This document shows, one piece after another, positions 23,100 through 36,205 of a stretch of DNA of 64,000 nucleotides. Numbering within the stretch: position 1 is the stretch's first letter; each line of letters opens with the position of its first letter. The notes under the pieces are model-generated. The model had not been told where the DNA came from, ran no database searches, and was given only the letters and a program-made list of their open reading frames with translations. Origin of the DNA: Brasenia schreberi (taxonomy: Eukaryota > Streptophyta > Magnoliopsida > Nymphaeales > Cabombaceae); NCBI GenBank assembly GCA_036023115.1, contig JAYKKT010000074.1, positions 10,228,501-10,292,500 on the forward strand. Direction: 5' to 3'. Both the position numbers and the translations under genes were made by a program.

Positions 23100-26000
23100 A
23101 TGGCTCACCAACAGCTGGTAGATAGCAGCTCTATAGGTTCAGGTGGCGAGCAAAACAATCTTAATAATCCCAACATGGGATCCAGACAGCGATTGAGGTG
23201 GACTAATGAACTTCATCAACAATTCATGGATGCGGTTGCCCAACTTGGTGGACCAGAAAGTAATTTATCTTTCCTTTTTTTCATTAAACAAAATGGAAGA
23301 GAATATGCATGTGAATCTTCGTACATAGTCTTTAACAGCAGGGAGAGGGATGGAGATGTAAAAACATCCTGTGCTTCAGAACTGGAATTGTTAGACTAAT
23401 TTTGTCCCATTAACCTCATAAAAAGTGATTACTGCACATTTGTTTTTTGCTTCTCTTTGTGTGTGTGTGAATATAGTATTTGACAATGAAGAAGGTACTT
23501 CAGAATTATGCTTTATTAATATCTGACATGTTACACCAACGCACTGCAAGTTCTGTTAACCATTTATTATAGGTAGGGTTGTAAATGAACCGAGCTGCTT
23601 GTGGTTAGGTGTGTGTTCTAAATCGGCTGAACATGAACTGACTTCATAAGCTGCAGGAACTAAACGAGAACAGAAAGTTCTGAATTGGATTATATTAGAT
23701 CGTTTAGATTGCATTTACACCTGTTGTTGAGCCATGTTAAACAAACTAAATGGGTAGGCTTCATTCTACAAGAAATTGTATAAAAACGAGCTTTTCACAT
23801 TCTAATGAAGTTTGCATGTTAAAATTTGTGTTTTTCAACTTCAAAGAGCAGCTTGTATTCAGGTTGTTTAACTTTCTTGTGCTTGGTTCATATCATGCTC
23901 TGCTCAAACCAGCTATGAACCAAATATAAACAAGATTTTGACTTGACAAACAGGCAATGAGCAGTCCTATTTATAATTGGTTCTCACTTCAATGCCTTCA
24001 GTATAGCAGCATGATATTGGAAAATTTTGGTGCAGTTTTCTCTTTTTGTTTTCTCTCTTTCTTCAAGGTTGGAGATGAGGTTATCTTGGGGCCCTGATCA
24101 TCATCTTTAGTTTTCAAAAAATATTGTGCTCCGAAACTTCTTGATTTTATTATTACACAACTTTTACGTTTCAATTAGAAGTTTAAATTCTTTACTTCGC
24201 TTTTCAGGAGCAACTCCTAAAGGCGTGCTGAAAGTTATGGGTGTTCAGGAGTTGACCATTTATCATGTCAAGAGCCATTTACAGGTATGAACTTTTTCTC
24301 TAACCACAAAGTATTTTCATAAATTAACTATTTTTTGTCCTTATTTGTGCGTTCAAATAACTTTACCATGCTAAATCCAGAAATATCGGCTTGCTAAGTA
24401 CCTTCCTGATCCTTCTTCTGAAGGTAACGCAAGCTGGTTTTTAACATGAATTGAGTTGCATTCACTACTTGATGATGAAAATCTATGCGTTGCTGTAAGA
24501 GAACGAACAGTTTCATCTTCTGTTTTAATCCATCCAGGTGCAAGAACTGACAATAAAGACTACACTGAAATCCTTCCTGCTGTGGATGCTACAACGTAAG
24601 TTTTACATTTAAAAACTTGGTCCTGAAACGTTCGGGTGCTACAAAATTTTCTTTGTTTATATTGAGAAACCTGCTCTCTGAAATTCCACAATTGTATATG
24701 CTAGCGGAATGACATCCGGTTCCAGGATTTGTGACACTATGGTTCTCTTTTGTGAAAACATAGTTTTCCATGCTCTGTTTCTATGCACATCAATTAAGTC
24801 AGATAAGCACTTTGATTCTTGTCTTTCCATTTGATCACATCTATCTCTTTTTTCTAGGTTTTCATACTGCCAACTTTTCATTTTTCATCTATGGAAGGAA
24901 AACACATTTATTTGTCTCTTTTCTAACCATAACTCATGACAGAGGGTTTTGTTGTTGATTCTTTGGTTGAGATTTGCTGCAATGTTGTTCACTAGAAGTT
25001 TTGAGAGAATTAGGGTTTTCGTGAATTCAACAGTCTCTAGTTGTATGAGGATCATGTACTCCGACAAATATAAAGGTTTTTAGCTGAGGAGCTTTCATTA
25101 CATTTTCCACAGACGGACTGCTAAGCCATGCTGATATTGTTAAACATATTTACAGCTAAATAACAACTTAGACTTCACAAGGTCTATGCCAACACCAAAA
25201 CATGATAGACCTGGCAAGCAACATTCTTGTAGAAGCCTTATTATCAGCAACCTGTACCAAGCCATATCCTATCAATCGAATTTTAAGACACCTGCTTTTT
25301 CCTTTTCCCATTTGAATTAACCATGAACTTCCCAACCATGACACTAACAGCTGGACTGGAGAAGTTCAGAGTCGAATATGGTTTCCCACTTGGCATGTGA
25401 ATGATAAGGTCATCTGTCTAGTCACTCAATGTTAATACCAAGATACCATGAAATATAACATGGAGATAGATAGAAAGTCATAAGACAGTCAAATGTGTAT
25501 TGTCTCGGTTAAAAATAGTTCATAATAAGAAACAACCAGGTGACTGGAGTACCCATGCGATATAGACTAGCTCTAGTGATAAATCATAAATCTAAATTGT
25601 GCGGGTTTCTTCAGTTGAAGGTCTTTTCCTGTCCAATGATCAAAGCAGGGAATTGTTGTGTTGTGAACTGTTCAAGCATTCATGTATTATCTATATTCAT
25701 TAATAAATCAAGCATGTTTCGGCGAGCTAAAGTTCCAGCCATTCTAAGTCTGTTTTCACTCATGCCATTTGGAAATGGTTTCTTTGTTCATAGTCAATCT
25801 GTTATGTTAAATGTAGAGGAGTGCAAATTACAGAGGCTTTGAGGTTGCAGATGGAGGTCCAAAAGAGACTGCATGAGCAGTTAGAGGTGAGTCATCCCCA
25901 TGAGTGCTTCAATATTGTCAAAACATAGAAGTACTGCTTTTGTTTGGGCCCTTCGTGTACTGAGACATTCTCTTGCTGAGATTTGTTTTTATTTGTTTCA

Positions 26001-27044
26001 TGTTTAATTATTTTCTTTCCAAAAGTTTCCGTTGTATCAAGGTTAGTATCTTTGCTATATTGATGGAGTACTAGTCCGTTGTATAGGTCCTTGGTGCAGA
26101 CATGTAGTTTTTGGTCCCCCAAGTCGTCCCAGCACTTTGATGCATAATCTGATCCATGTTTCTACCCAAACATCACTGTAGCACTAGCATATTTTTTCCA
26201 TTGGGCTTAAGATGAGTGCAGTCAGTCCTAGTACTGGTTATGACTGTTGATGTTTGTAGTTGATTCTTCCAGCTCAAGACCCTGATTGAGATTCTAAATG
26301 ACTCAAAATTTCAGGAAGCATCCAAGGACTAAATACTAGTAAAAGTTTATGGCTTAACTAAAGCAAGTGTTGATTAGAGCTTCAAACAATCAATGAGAAA
26401 CAAATGTTATAATTTCTGATTCTTAATAAATCAAGTGTTTTGCTATCACACAGATATCGTTCCTTCTTCCTGAATGGCTGAATTCTTTTCCTTTTCCCCT
26501 TTCTGAAGTTTCTCTGTGCATGAATCTGCAGGTGCAAAGGCAGTTACAGTTACGTATAGAGGCCCAAGGAAGGTATCTCCAGAAGATCATAGAGGAACAA
26601 CAACGCCTAACTGCTGTACTCAGTGGTGACCCTTCTGCTGGAATTATATCGGCAACTGGTGATCACTCGCCGGAACGAGACAATGAAACTGAACCTGCGA
26701 CTCCGCTAGCAACATCAGAGGCACCACCATTGCATGTCAAAGCCACAAATTGTTCCACCAAGGAACTGACAAACTTTGCAATCAAGAGTCTTTCCCAAGA
26801 TGAATCCTTCTCTTCACGCCCCGAGCCCCTCACACCAGATTCCGGCTGCCATTCCAAGTCCCCATTAGATGGTTTGCATGATGAAGGGCCACCAGCTAAG
26901 AAGCAGAGGGTGACAATTCCTTTAAATGAAGAACAGAAAAATGTGCAGGCAACCAACAGAGAAAGATTTAAAGCAAGTGATGATGCTCTCTCACCTTATC
27001 CTGGAAACAAGCAGTGGCTTAATTTTCCAGCAGCAGGAGACTAG
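23100..27044 (+). CDS. MYB-CC (PHR1-like) transcription factor
   Basis: Six exons are predicted at 23100-23259, 24208-24284, 24381-24423, 24538-24595, 25817-25886 and 26532-27044, all GT-AG, giving 306 residues with no break. The N-terminus holds a single GARP-type MYB domain ([20 protein letters not shown], then [20 protein letters not shown] and [15 protein letters not shown]). This is followed by the MYB-CC coiled coil ([20 protein letters not shown], then [20 protein letters not shown]) with the LHEQLE signature. Family members bind P1BS-like sites and many act in phosphate-starvation responses; which branch this one belongs to (it resembles PHL6/PHL7-type short proteins) is inference. 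The C-terminal 130 residues are polar and Ser/Pro-rich. A probable leader intron runs from about 22098 to 23051. Intron 1 contains a hAT-like MITE. Confidence 0.93.
23571..23976. mobile_element. hAT-like MITE in MYB-CC intron 1
   Basis: The left end TAGGGTTGTAAATGAACCGAG and the right end TGAGCAGTCCTA resemble the termini of the element at 5466-5921. Motifs such as GAACATGAAC and GGTTCATATC are present in both orientations. The flanks TTTATTAT and TTTATAAT agree at 7 of 8 positions. Confidence 0.5.
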
Positions 27045-28589
27045 TCAGGTCTATTAAGGTAATACAAAATCTGGGAATTTTGATTCCTTGGATTCACATT
27101 CCGATGGATATGTATTTTGTAACCTGTCTGGTGTCGATATCATGCAGGAAAAATACAACCTACACCATTTTCATGTACTTTTGAGTAGACATAAGGTGAA
27201 GGTATCTGTTCATCGTTAAGTGTTTTATGTATATTTTCGGATGGCTTTTCTTGATTGTTTGTTCTTTTGGCTTTGTAGCATTAATCCTGTAATAACTCTT
27301 TATCTCCATTATCGAACGGTTGCGATTCCTGCATTTTCTATCTGTACTAGTGAGGTCAGCTACATGAATTCTTAGTCGCCATTGAGCTCGATGAGGCCTT
27401 TAACTTAATAGTTTAAGCAAATCTAGAGACCAGAATGATCCTGCATCTAAAAGGCATTATGATTAGTGATATGAAACTTAAACATAGGCTCCAGTAATTG
27501 TTAGCTGTAATGTATGTGCTGATCAATGCCAAAATTACGTACTTTGAGCCAAAAAACAAGTAGATATTTGTATGTAGTTTCATACTTGTTTAAGTTTTTG
27601 TCTCTACAAGAGCTCATTAACCTTTGTACTTTCTTTTTAACAGTTATAGAGCTTGTTCTTACCTGTTGTTAAAAGCTCTTATTGTTTTGCCTAGGTAAAC
27701 CCTCGTTTGATGGAAAGAGTTCCCTTATGTTCCCTCTAAAGAGTTACCAAACTAAGATAAACTCTACTAAATTATTGTCTCATCTCACATAAGAAGAGGA
27801 AAGAAAAAACTTTTTGGTGGCATTCGGGCTTCTAGTTACAGAAGGACACATCCGGTATACCTTAATCTTCTATGCGTCATGAGAGGGGGACTGTCTCTTT
27901 ACCGTCTCCTTTAGCTATAGGAAAATGTTTTGAGTACACCCAACCCCTCCTTTTTTTGGTTCTTGACGGCACCCTAGTTCTTATGCCACTAGAAGTGTGA
28001 CATGGTCCTTAAGGCCCGGGTGTGTCCAACTACGAGGTCGGGACTCCGAAACTGAAATGATAAGGATGGGCTGGTGGTGGGCCTTGTAGTTGGAGACCCT
28101 GCTTTTTACTGCACGTTAAAGCCTGCGTTTGATTAGGAAATATAGTTCCAGTTCTGTAGTCCCAAGCCTTGAGATCGACCCCCTCCCCAACACTAATGGG
28201 TTCAGGTGAACTAGTACACCTTACCTCTCCTTAGCTATAGGAAATGTCAATGGCCGAAATTTTCAGGTGAACCAGTGCTTCAGGTGCCAGATCCATGATT
28301 ATTTCCAAAACTACAGAAAAGAAGAAGGAAAAAGGAGTTTTAATCCTTTCTTTTTGAGCGCCCTTTTACTTGTCATACCAGTTTAAATACTAGTCATTTC
28401 CATTCGCGATGAAAACCGAACTTTTAGAACCTTAAAACTTTGTTTCTTGGAGCACAGATTTCCAAGCTTGAAAGATCGACGACAAGTTCCGGAATGCAAA
28501 CGGGATATTAAAGGCAAATGGCCAGGATGACAACATAAAAGCTTTATAAAATAAGTCGTGGTTATTCAAAAGGGCCATCAAGTTGAGTA

Positions 28590-28760
28590 GACATCATCGC
28601 TGGTTTGGAACCGCCACGGCAGTTGCGGTTTGAGAATTAAAACTAGCAAGGAACCGTCTAAAACCGGAACCGAAAACTGTCCAGTTTAATGTACCGGTGT
28701 TCGGTTTGGACTCAGCCTGGTGGGTCAAACCAGACCCGAACTGCCCTTCCGAAGCAATTG
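28590..28760. mobile_element. hAT-like MITE fragment (TAGACAT family)
   Basis: It begins GTAGACATCATCGCTGGTTTGGAACCGCC and continues with alternating AACCGG, GGTTCGG and CCGAACTG motifs, as in the element at 17867. The right end is not identified. Confidence 0.45.
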
Positions 28761-29076
28761 AAATGAACACATTTGATAGTTAATATTTAGGATAACATTT
28801 TTTTTCCTGAAATGACATGAAGGACGACAAAATCTTGATTCTTACATGGTGGAAACAAACGCAGCCGAATATGCTGTGTTGCTTTTTTAAGTGTTTTGAC
28901 ACATCCCGTCGTGTTTGTGTCCTCAAGAACCGAACCGTAAAAATTTATGTCGTTTCTGGGTTGGTATCAACACGAAGCCAACAACCCAAAAACATGGGTC
29001 GTGTTGGGATCCAACTAACCGGATCTAGATAACTTACCTGACTCAACAACACAAAACCAACGGTGCGCTTCTTGAA

Positions 29077-29080
<4 letters not shown>

Positions 29081-29117
<37 letters not shown>
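29081..29117. repeat. (CT)n microsatellite
   Basis: An uninterrupted CT run of about 18 units followed by GCGTGTGTGTG, 235 bp upstream of the F-box pseudogene start. Confidence 0.98.
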
Positions 29118-29119
<2 letters not shown>

Positions 29120-29351
29120 GTGTGTGTGATTCTTCAACTCTCTTTTTTATTGGACCAACAGAACAGGACTTGTCTTTATTATTGGAACACGTTTTCCTTA
29201 TTCTTAGCTTCCTTTTCAGTTACAACTCTCTCTTTTTCCTGTTGGCATTGTAGGTTTCAGGTATATCCCTGCTAAGTGCACACCCGGGTATTGATCTCCT
29301 GACCCCTGTTTCTTGAACACCTAACCAGGTAGATCTCAATACCATGAAACG

Positions 29352-31186
29352 ATGCAAAACGTTGGCAGTAATTATCCTGATCTGCTGAGTAGCCTCCCTA
29401 ATGATATCATCTTCTTGATCTTATCCTTCTTGTCGACCAAGGAAGCCATTGTGACATCCACTCTATCACGAAGCTGGAGGTACCTTTGGACTCCTCTTCC
29501 AACCCTTGCTCTTGACACAGAGTGGATTAGATGCATATGTGCCAAATCTGCGCACATGCGACAAGAAAGCTGCAAATGTAGGATTGCAAGAAGCATGGAG
29601 ATTATAAAGAAGATAAGTAAAGAGTCCCATGGTGTAATGAAGACGTGTCACATTGCCACTTATGCAACAATGGGGGGCCACGACTCTGAACTAAGCAGTT
29701 TTATGGATCTAGTGCATGACCTTGGTACTAGTGAGTTAGAGTATATAAAGGAATTTGCACCTTCAATCTATTAAATTGTAATGCTCTCACCAAGTTGGTG
29801 CTGCACCGGTGCCAGATAAAGCTGCCGTCTAAGTTCAGTGGCCTGAAGAATCTAAAGATATTGAATCTCAATAACGTATCTTTTGAAGATGTTAGCAGAG
29901 TTATTTCCTGCAGCAGCTGCCTCGAAACCTTGTATATCAAGGATCCCCACTGACTCCGGCAAGGGCTTGATATCAATTCCACCTCTCTCCGAAGCTTCAG
30001 CTTTAAGGGAATCTACCAAGAGTTTCCATTCATCAAATTGAAGAATGTGCCGGCTCGTGAAGTTCTCTGCTCCTATCATACTTGGTCAAGGGCATGCTAA
30101 TAATGCTGATCCTCACGTGTGGAATCTACTCAAGTGCTTAGTTAGAGTTGAGAGCATGACTTTCAGAATTAAGATGTTTAATAAGAGTTTCGTTCTTCTC
30201 CCCGTTGTTTCATTCATAAAATGTCTCCCTTGTTGGGGATTGAAAGTCAATTCCATAGAGCCAAAAATAGGGCTAGTAAACTAACTGAATTCTTGGTTGG
30301 CTTGGTCTGGTTTCTCCTACATGTAGAAGATCAGAGGTAATGCATGCATGTATATATATATTTACTTATATTTATATTTATATATAATGCATGTGTGTGT
30401 ATACTATGAAATCATGCTAGCCAGATTGGTTAGTTCGTTAGTAGCATTAGATGTGCACGATGGATCAAGAGTTCCACTCCTACATGAACAGTATATACAT
30501 ACAGACACATATTCATGCATTTCAACAAGTTAGGATAGTTCTAAGAATATTTCATTTCCATCTTGTTGAGCCAGTCAAGTCTTTTAGCATGCATTCTCAA
30601 AATAAATCCATGTCAATTCCATCTGACTCCGTTTGCACTATTGCTGTCCAGATATTCTCTTTATCTCTGCTTGAAACCATCAGTCATTTTGTCATCTCTT
30701 GTGAGGTTGGATATGTGTGTAAACTGCAACTTCAGCATCGATATTGTGCCAATTACTCATTTGCTTGATTGCTGTCCTAATTTGCGGGAACTCGTGGTCA
30801 CTGAGTTGCACAGTTGAAATTCTCTTCCTTACTTCAAGACAGGATCATGATAAGCATACTCTGTTCTCTTATCTTGTTTATGATTTACAGGTGGAGTGGA
30901 ATTTTCCTTGCTTTGGTCACAATGACTGGTTTTGCTGGGAAGATCAGTTTCCCTTGACCTGCCAATTTGCCACCTTACATATGTGGTTCTGAATAATTCC
31001 ATGTATAGGCGCGACATATGTTTCATAAGATACATCCTGGATTATTCGCTTGTGCTCAAGAGGTTGACCATCAGTTTACCGGAGTTTACTGTTCATGAGG
31101 AGGACAGCATTACTGAGAAACTATTGAAGTTGCCGAAACTGTCACAGGATGTCAAGTTGTCTATTCAACACAGAAAGGCCTCATAA
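29352..31186 (+). pseudogene. F-box/LRR/FBD protein, disrupted
   Basis: The first 140 codons carry an F-box (LPNDIIFLILSFLSTKEAIV and TLSRSWRYLWT, residues about 15-50). F-box proteins of this type recruit targets to SCF ubiquitin ligases. Leucine-rich sequence follows in another frame (LTKLVLHRCQIKLPSKFSGL, KNLKILNLNNVSFEDV; 29780-29950), ends at an in-frame TGA (29951-29953), and resumes in that frame as LDINSTSLRSFSFKGIYQEF. A second shift occurs near 30092, giving NADPHVWNLLKCL and RVESMTFRIKMF. An FBD-like C-terminus lies at about 30950-31186 (IRYILDYSLVLKRLTISLPE). No GT-AG intron bridges the first shift, so it is a pseudogene, though a short F-box-only peptide could still be translated. 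Confidence 0.78.
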
Positions 31187-31490
31187 GTCTCCACCGGGCT
31201 TTATGATTTCACGTTGCTACGGTTCATACGGTGAAAATGCCAAGGCTGAGGCTGGGTGTACATGGTTTTTCTGCTGCCATATAATCTCCAAGATCACGTC
31301 ATTGTTGTAACCACTCCACTCAATTGGGTTACTTGATTCATAAACGAATGCCGTTTGCAATCCTGTGAGCACTTCACGCCGTAATCTTCAGATCATAAAA
31401 TCATTCTTCCCTCATAACCAATCCTTTATCTGTTTATCTTATTTGGTTAAGGCATACAATGCTTTCTTTGAGCTGTTGGAAATTGCAATG

Positions 31491-31609
31491 AAGATGTTTC
31501 TTTTCCTTTTCTTTTGTTACAATCGGGAGGCGCAAGCCAACTGGGTATTGAGCTAATTACCTTCATCTCGTGACTTGCATCCCCTGCCAGGTGAGCTATC
31601 GCTGAGTGC
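31491..31609 (-). mobile_element. tRNA-derived SINE
   Basis: The minus strand begins near the A-box AGCTCACCTGGCAGG and ends in CTCCCGATTGTAAC followed by an A-rich AAAAGAAAAGG tail. The 7-bp repeat TGCAATG flanks it at 31484-31490 and 31610-31616. Confidence 0.65.
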
Positions 31610-31809
31610 TGCAATGCACATGGTTGATAGAACAATCAGGTAATAAACATCATCTTTGCTGTGTCGCTTGTATTTGTCCTTGCCCGTCTGGGCTCAACTT
31701 CCCTTCGGAAAGAAACAGACACAAAGAAAAACTCTCCTGTATTCATGCTATGTATGAATGCATCCAATCACAGCTTCATGTGGATTTAAATCATTTGAGA
31801 TTCTTTTAA

Positions 31810-32050
31810 TCATTTAAAAAAAAATTCTTTGCTTTTCTTTAGCATTACAAGAAAAGCATTGCATAACTGGTGGAAATGGATTTTGCTGAAGAAAAAGCGT
31901 TTCTATGGGAGCTCGATATCCCTTTCTCCTCCAAAAACTTTTCTGTATATGCTATCTTGATGTAAATAAGTACATCTATTGCAATTGCCATGCCAAAAAG
32001 AAACGCTCACTAAATGCATGATAAATTTCCTCCACACAAACATACTCGAC
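31810..32050. other. Intergenic, no gene seen
   Basis: AT-rich sequence with no recognisable feature between the SINE region and the following microsatellite. Confidence 0.4.
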
Positions 32051-32133
<83 letters not shown>

Positions 32134-32159
32134 TATATAGAGAGAGTGTGTGTGTGTGA
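32051..32159. repeat. Compound (AT)n(AG)n(TG)n microsatellite
   Basis: An AT run leads into an AG run, a short ATATATATAG interruption, a second AG run and a GT run. There is no CT arm, so it is not a full palindrome. Confidence 0.98.
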
Positions 32160-32285
32160 TTGCTCATTACTAGTGCTGTTCATTAGGAGCATGAGTGTAA
32201 TAACATTACTAGCAATCAATGGAGAAAGAAGCTGAGGAAGTGTCTACGATATGAATACACATTATGAATGATTAGATGCTTTGCA

Positions 32286-32376
32286 TAGGGATAGGGATGA
32301 CAAGAAGGTGGGTTGGGCATGGGTATACCTATACCTGGCCCCAACCTGAGTGAGTTGGGACATACATCTCACAAAC

Positions 32377-32411
<35 letters not shown>

Positions 32412-32554
32412 CATGCGTGCACGTGTGTGTGTTGGGCACTGGTTGGGGTACATTCCGGTTGGGTATAGGTTGCGCATCTCATCCCTTTACCAGAACCTGA
32501 ATCTGATGTGGTTGGGTTGAGGGCCCATAGGTCGGGTCAATATTGACATCCCTA
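32286..32554. mobile_element. hAT-type MITE with perfect 8-bp TSD
   Basis: The 8-bp duplication GCTTTGCA flanks it at 32278-32285 and 32555-32562. The ends TAGGGATAGGGATGACAA and TTGACATCCCTA are inverted repeats (AGGGATGNCAA). The 269-bp interior contains repeated GGTTGGG/CCCAACC motifs and a (TA)n(TG)n microsatellite at 32378-32412. It has no coding capacity. Confidence 0.88.
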
Positions 32555-32562
32555 GCTTTGCA

Positions 32563-34227
32563 CCACTCTTGCCAGCTCTCGTTGAAACAACAACTCATGG
32601 CAACAATTAGAAACTAGTCCTGGTCGTCATCAGCAGTCTGAATTATTTTCAGACGGCTAGAATGTCCGGCGGGTCTTTTAACCATCCAAAAGACATAATT
32701 CCGACTACTGAATCAATGGTGTATGATGAGCAGAAACTGGACCTGCTTCCATTTCATGTGAAGACTTTATCCCCTGGCATGCAATAACAGTACCTCTGGG
32801 TTTCAAGGATGTCATGTTAAGATGGATGATCCTTTGGCACTATGGTGTACCATATTGCCATATTCGATCAAAACGGTTCTTTAAAAGCACTATTGACCTA
32901 TCCAGATTTATCGAAACCGGTAATTTGCTTTGTTGATGCATCTTTGCATTGTGGTATGGTTTGGTTTGGTTTACTATTTGAATGTTGAAACCGCACCATT
33001 AGAACCAAACCAATCTCTAGACGGGCCACCACGAAGTTGGCAAGTTCATTTAACCATTCTTTGCTAATCTTGGCTTCCTAAAGGGAAATCAACGACTCAA
33101 TTACATCATAAGACAAAGTGAAGCTGCCATGCTATATAGACAATCCCTGAGATTGATTGGCAAGCCTGATCCGAAGACAAACTGTGTGAGTTACAGATAG
33201 TGACCGTTCTTAACCGAGACTCAGTTCGACCTCGGAACCTTTTGGAGTCTGGTTTAGAAGAGGGACAAGAGAAAGTTAAGATTCTTTCTATGGTTAAAAA
33301 CTTCAAAATTGAGATTCCTTCTTAAGCATTGCGATGTGCATGATTGATGTCATCAACCACTGCAGTTAGTTTAGTGTCAACAATTGAAGCTCCTATATGA
33401 ATGAAGGACTTTTGAAAGTATTGATAGAACTCCTCAAGAAAAATAAGACTTTTTTACCCCTTTTTTAACATTTTCAAGATTAAATTGGAGGAATTCACAA
33501 GCAATCACCTGATTTTATCATGAGTCAACCTGCAAACATTCCTAGAATAGCAAACTCGTAAGATTTTACGTTCGAATATCACAATTTCGATTACTATGCT
33601 CTGGACCTAACTAAAATCATTTGGGCCTGACCCTTCTTCCAAGTCGCCCTCGTGGCTCTGCTGCGGGCTAGGGCATCATTTCTTAATTACCAATTCTATT
33701 TCCTGCATTAGGGCAACATCCACTTCAAGTTGATAATTTTATTGGCAAGCCTCGAAATTGAGATTATGAATGTCAAAGTTCCTCATTCCTGACTTTGCTA
33801 GATTTAGAATTTCAGTTTGGAAGTTTGCTAATCAACCTGTTACAAACAGGATTTTCTCCCAAAATTAAATTGCCAAAGACACAACCTTGTTTCTCAGTTT
33901 CTGGTGGATGCTCTAGATGTATAAAGCAGCTCCCATATAGAAATAGTAAATTAAATGGGTTGGTTTGGAAGTCGATGAATGCTTAGTTCTGTCATGATAA
34001 ACAGGATTTGAGGCTATCTCGACAGTCACACTCATAACTAATACAACAACTGAATTGGACTATTTCGACGACACTTACCTCGAGAGTCAGCTTGTATTCG
34101 ACCATTGAGCATAGAGATCTAATACCATCACTTTAATGTGAATGGTAGTAGAAAGATGCTAACAACTTCAACACTTTTTCCGTTTTCGCTCGAGAGATGG
34201 GCCGAAGCCCAAATAACAAAGAAATTT
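32563..34227. other. Intergenic, no gene seen
   Basis: No supported coding sequence or bounded repeat. GGTTTGGTTTGG and GAACCAAACC motifs near 32950-33010 suggest a decayed relative of the CCGG/GGTT-rich MITEs. Confidence 0.4.
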
Positions 34228-34234
34228 ATGAGAT

Positions 34235-34372
34235 ACGCACTCAAAGCATTAGCTCAACTGGCATGGCGCTCTGCCACCCTTGTTGCAGGTGGGGAGTTCG
34301 ACTTTTTGGGACAGGTGCATGCATGTGTATTAGGCTTCGGCCTCCCTTTATTACTCATAAGAAGAAGAAAGC
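34235..34372 (+). mobile_element. tRNA-derived SINE
   Basis: The A-box-like TTAGCTCAACTGGCATGG is followed by the B-box-like GGTGGGGAGTTCGACTT and the family 3' end GGCTTCGGCCTCCC, then an A/G-rich tail. The flanks TATGAGA at 34228-34234 and 34373-34379 are a plausible 7-bp duplication. Confidence 0.72.
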
Positions 34373-34379
34373 TATGAGA

Positions 34380-36205
34380 AATCTAAATCTAGCTTTGTCA
34401 TGTCAAACTAAGATGCCACTTGGTCTTGCAGCATTTCGAGTTGTCGATCGCCCTCTAGCAGGTAGACAACAGCAAAGATTATATATATATAAATATATAT
34501 TCCATGCATTTTTCAGTACTTGAGCAAAATTTCTGGTTTCCTCTTCACCAAACCCTCTAAGGAGGTATGGTTTAACTCACTTCGACCTTGAAACACTGGG
34601 TGTCCCTGCCTCTGTCCTGCATCATTTATAAACTCTAACATGACTTCCACTTGGATATGGAATCCCACTGACCACTTTTAAAATTTATATTGTTAATTAT
34701 ATTATTTATAGATTAAGCTTTACGAAGGTCCTTGTTTGTACTCATTGGTTTTGAAAAATCTATGAAGATAGACCTAAAGGCTTTCTTTAATGGCAGCAAA
34801 TTTAGTTTTCTTGGATCAACCATACATCATCCGATCTTAGAATGACCTACTGAAATATGACAGCTTTGGAGAATCAAGCATCGATCATGGTTAGGTGAAA
34901 GCTTGTTCATTTAATAATGAAGAACACTGAACCAACTTAAGGCACATAACTCTTATTTGCTTTCTTCATTAAATTTGCTTCTTTGGAGATAACATCTAAC
35001 TAATTCTGCAGCAACATGTTTCTACTGGGGGTGGGTGGCGAATGTCTCCTTTGTATGTTTCTGTCGAACCGGGCAGAAGCCCGGTGCGTAAGCCGAAGCC
35101 TCATGCTGCATACCTCAGGGTGGGATGAGGAGTCTCGTGGCTTTACGGAAACAAATCCGGGACTGGGTCTCCCCCCGGGTTCCAGGGGTAACATGTCAAA
35201 GAAAATCTGGTTCTGCAGCAATGCATGATTTCTTCTCTTTCTACAGTGAACACCATGAATTTTAATTTAAAAACACTGTGCAGTTGCACACCTTTGCCGA
35301 GTTTTATCCTTTAAGATCAATCTTTGTCTTCGGGTGATGATGGATTAAGCTAATGTGACAACAAAAGCAAATAAATATACTTGATTATTATGTCAAGCTA
35401 ATAATACATATTCCGTTTAGACTTAGCAGCTTTGGTTAAAAAATATTGCATAACGAGAAATTCGTCGGGAATAAGACTTTATATTCATATATTAATACCT
35501 GGGTCAGCAAGAAGCTTCCCCTTTACCACTTCCACACTTACCACATATGCAATGGCAAGGCCTGATGCTCTTTCTATTCTTAGAAAACAAAAATTTCCTG
35601 GACAGGTCAATGCATGGACCGGAACATCATTCCCATGGTTTCCGTGTCTCTAAATAGTCTTTGGATCCACTGGAAGTGGCCAATCTGAACCCCGACTGGG
35701 GGATTAAACCGAACCAAACAGCCGCCAGAACCAGCCAAAACTGGAACTTGGTAGAACTGGAGCAGAAGTAGAACCCAGAAGACCAGTTCCATTTTCACCT
35801 ATCGAGGAACTGAACTGGAACCAAACCAGAACTAGCGATCCGAAACTTACGGTTCCAAGTCGTTTCTTGTTCCAGTTTCAAAATCCCACCTTTGTTTCAT
35901 GAACTTTTTCAACCAAATCAAAACCTAATCAGATTGGGCCACACCTGGAACCGGATCAGAAAATGGTGGAGATGGGCCTAGAGACGAGGCAATCCTGTTC
36001 TGATTCCCGGTTTTGGTAGAACAGGGACTGCCCAGAATAGGCAAGGTCTAGGATCTATTTCATGGCCAACGTATGGAAAAGTCACCATACTTGGTGATTT
36101 TTATGGTGTGCCCATGACTCTAAGCTTACTGCATGCATTTTCTTGGCGCAGGTTGTTTGGTAGGGACGATGATACTTTTGGTTTAAATCCAAAAGTGACC
36201 TAATG
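34380..36205. other. Intergenic with decayed repeats
   Basis: A GC-rich block at 35030-35210 (AGAAGCCCGGTGCGTAAGCC, GACTGGGTCTCC) looks repeat-derived but is unclassified. From 35640 to 36060 there are many AACCGG, GGAACTGG and CCAGTTCC motifs in both orientations, as in the hAT-like MITEs, without clear ends. No gene was seen. Confidence 0.4.

Larger units (their letters stand above)
27045..29340. other. Intergenic between MYB-CC and F-box loci
   Basis: Immediately after the MYB-CC stop is its probable 3' UTR. At 27345-27410, GAGGTCAGCTACATGAATTC and following bases resemble a diverged RTE tail. At 27930-28230 a GC-richer block contains two related copies of a CTATAGGAAATG / AACCCCTCC-type sequence in different order; I cannot classify it. 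No gene was seen. Confidence 0.4.
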
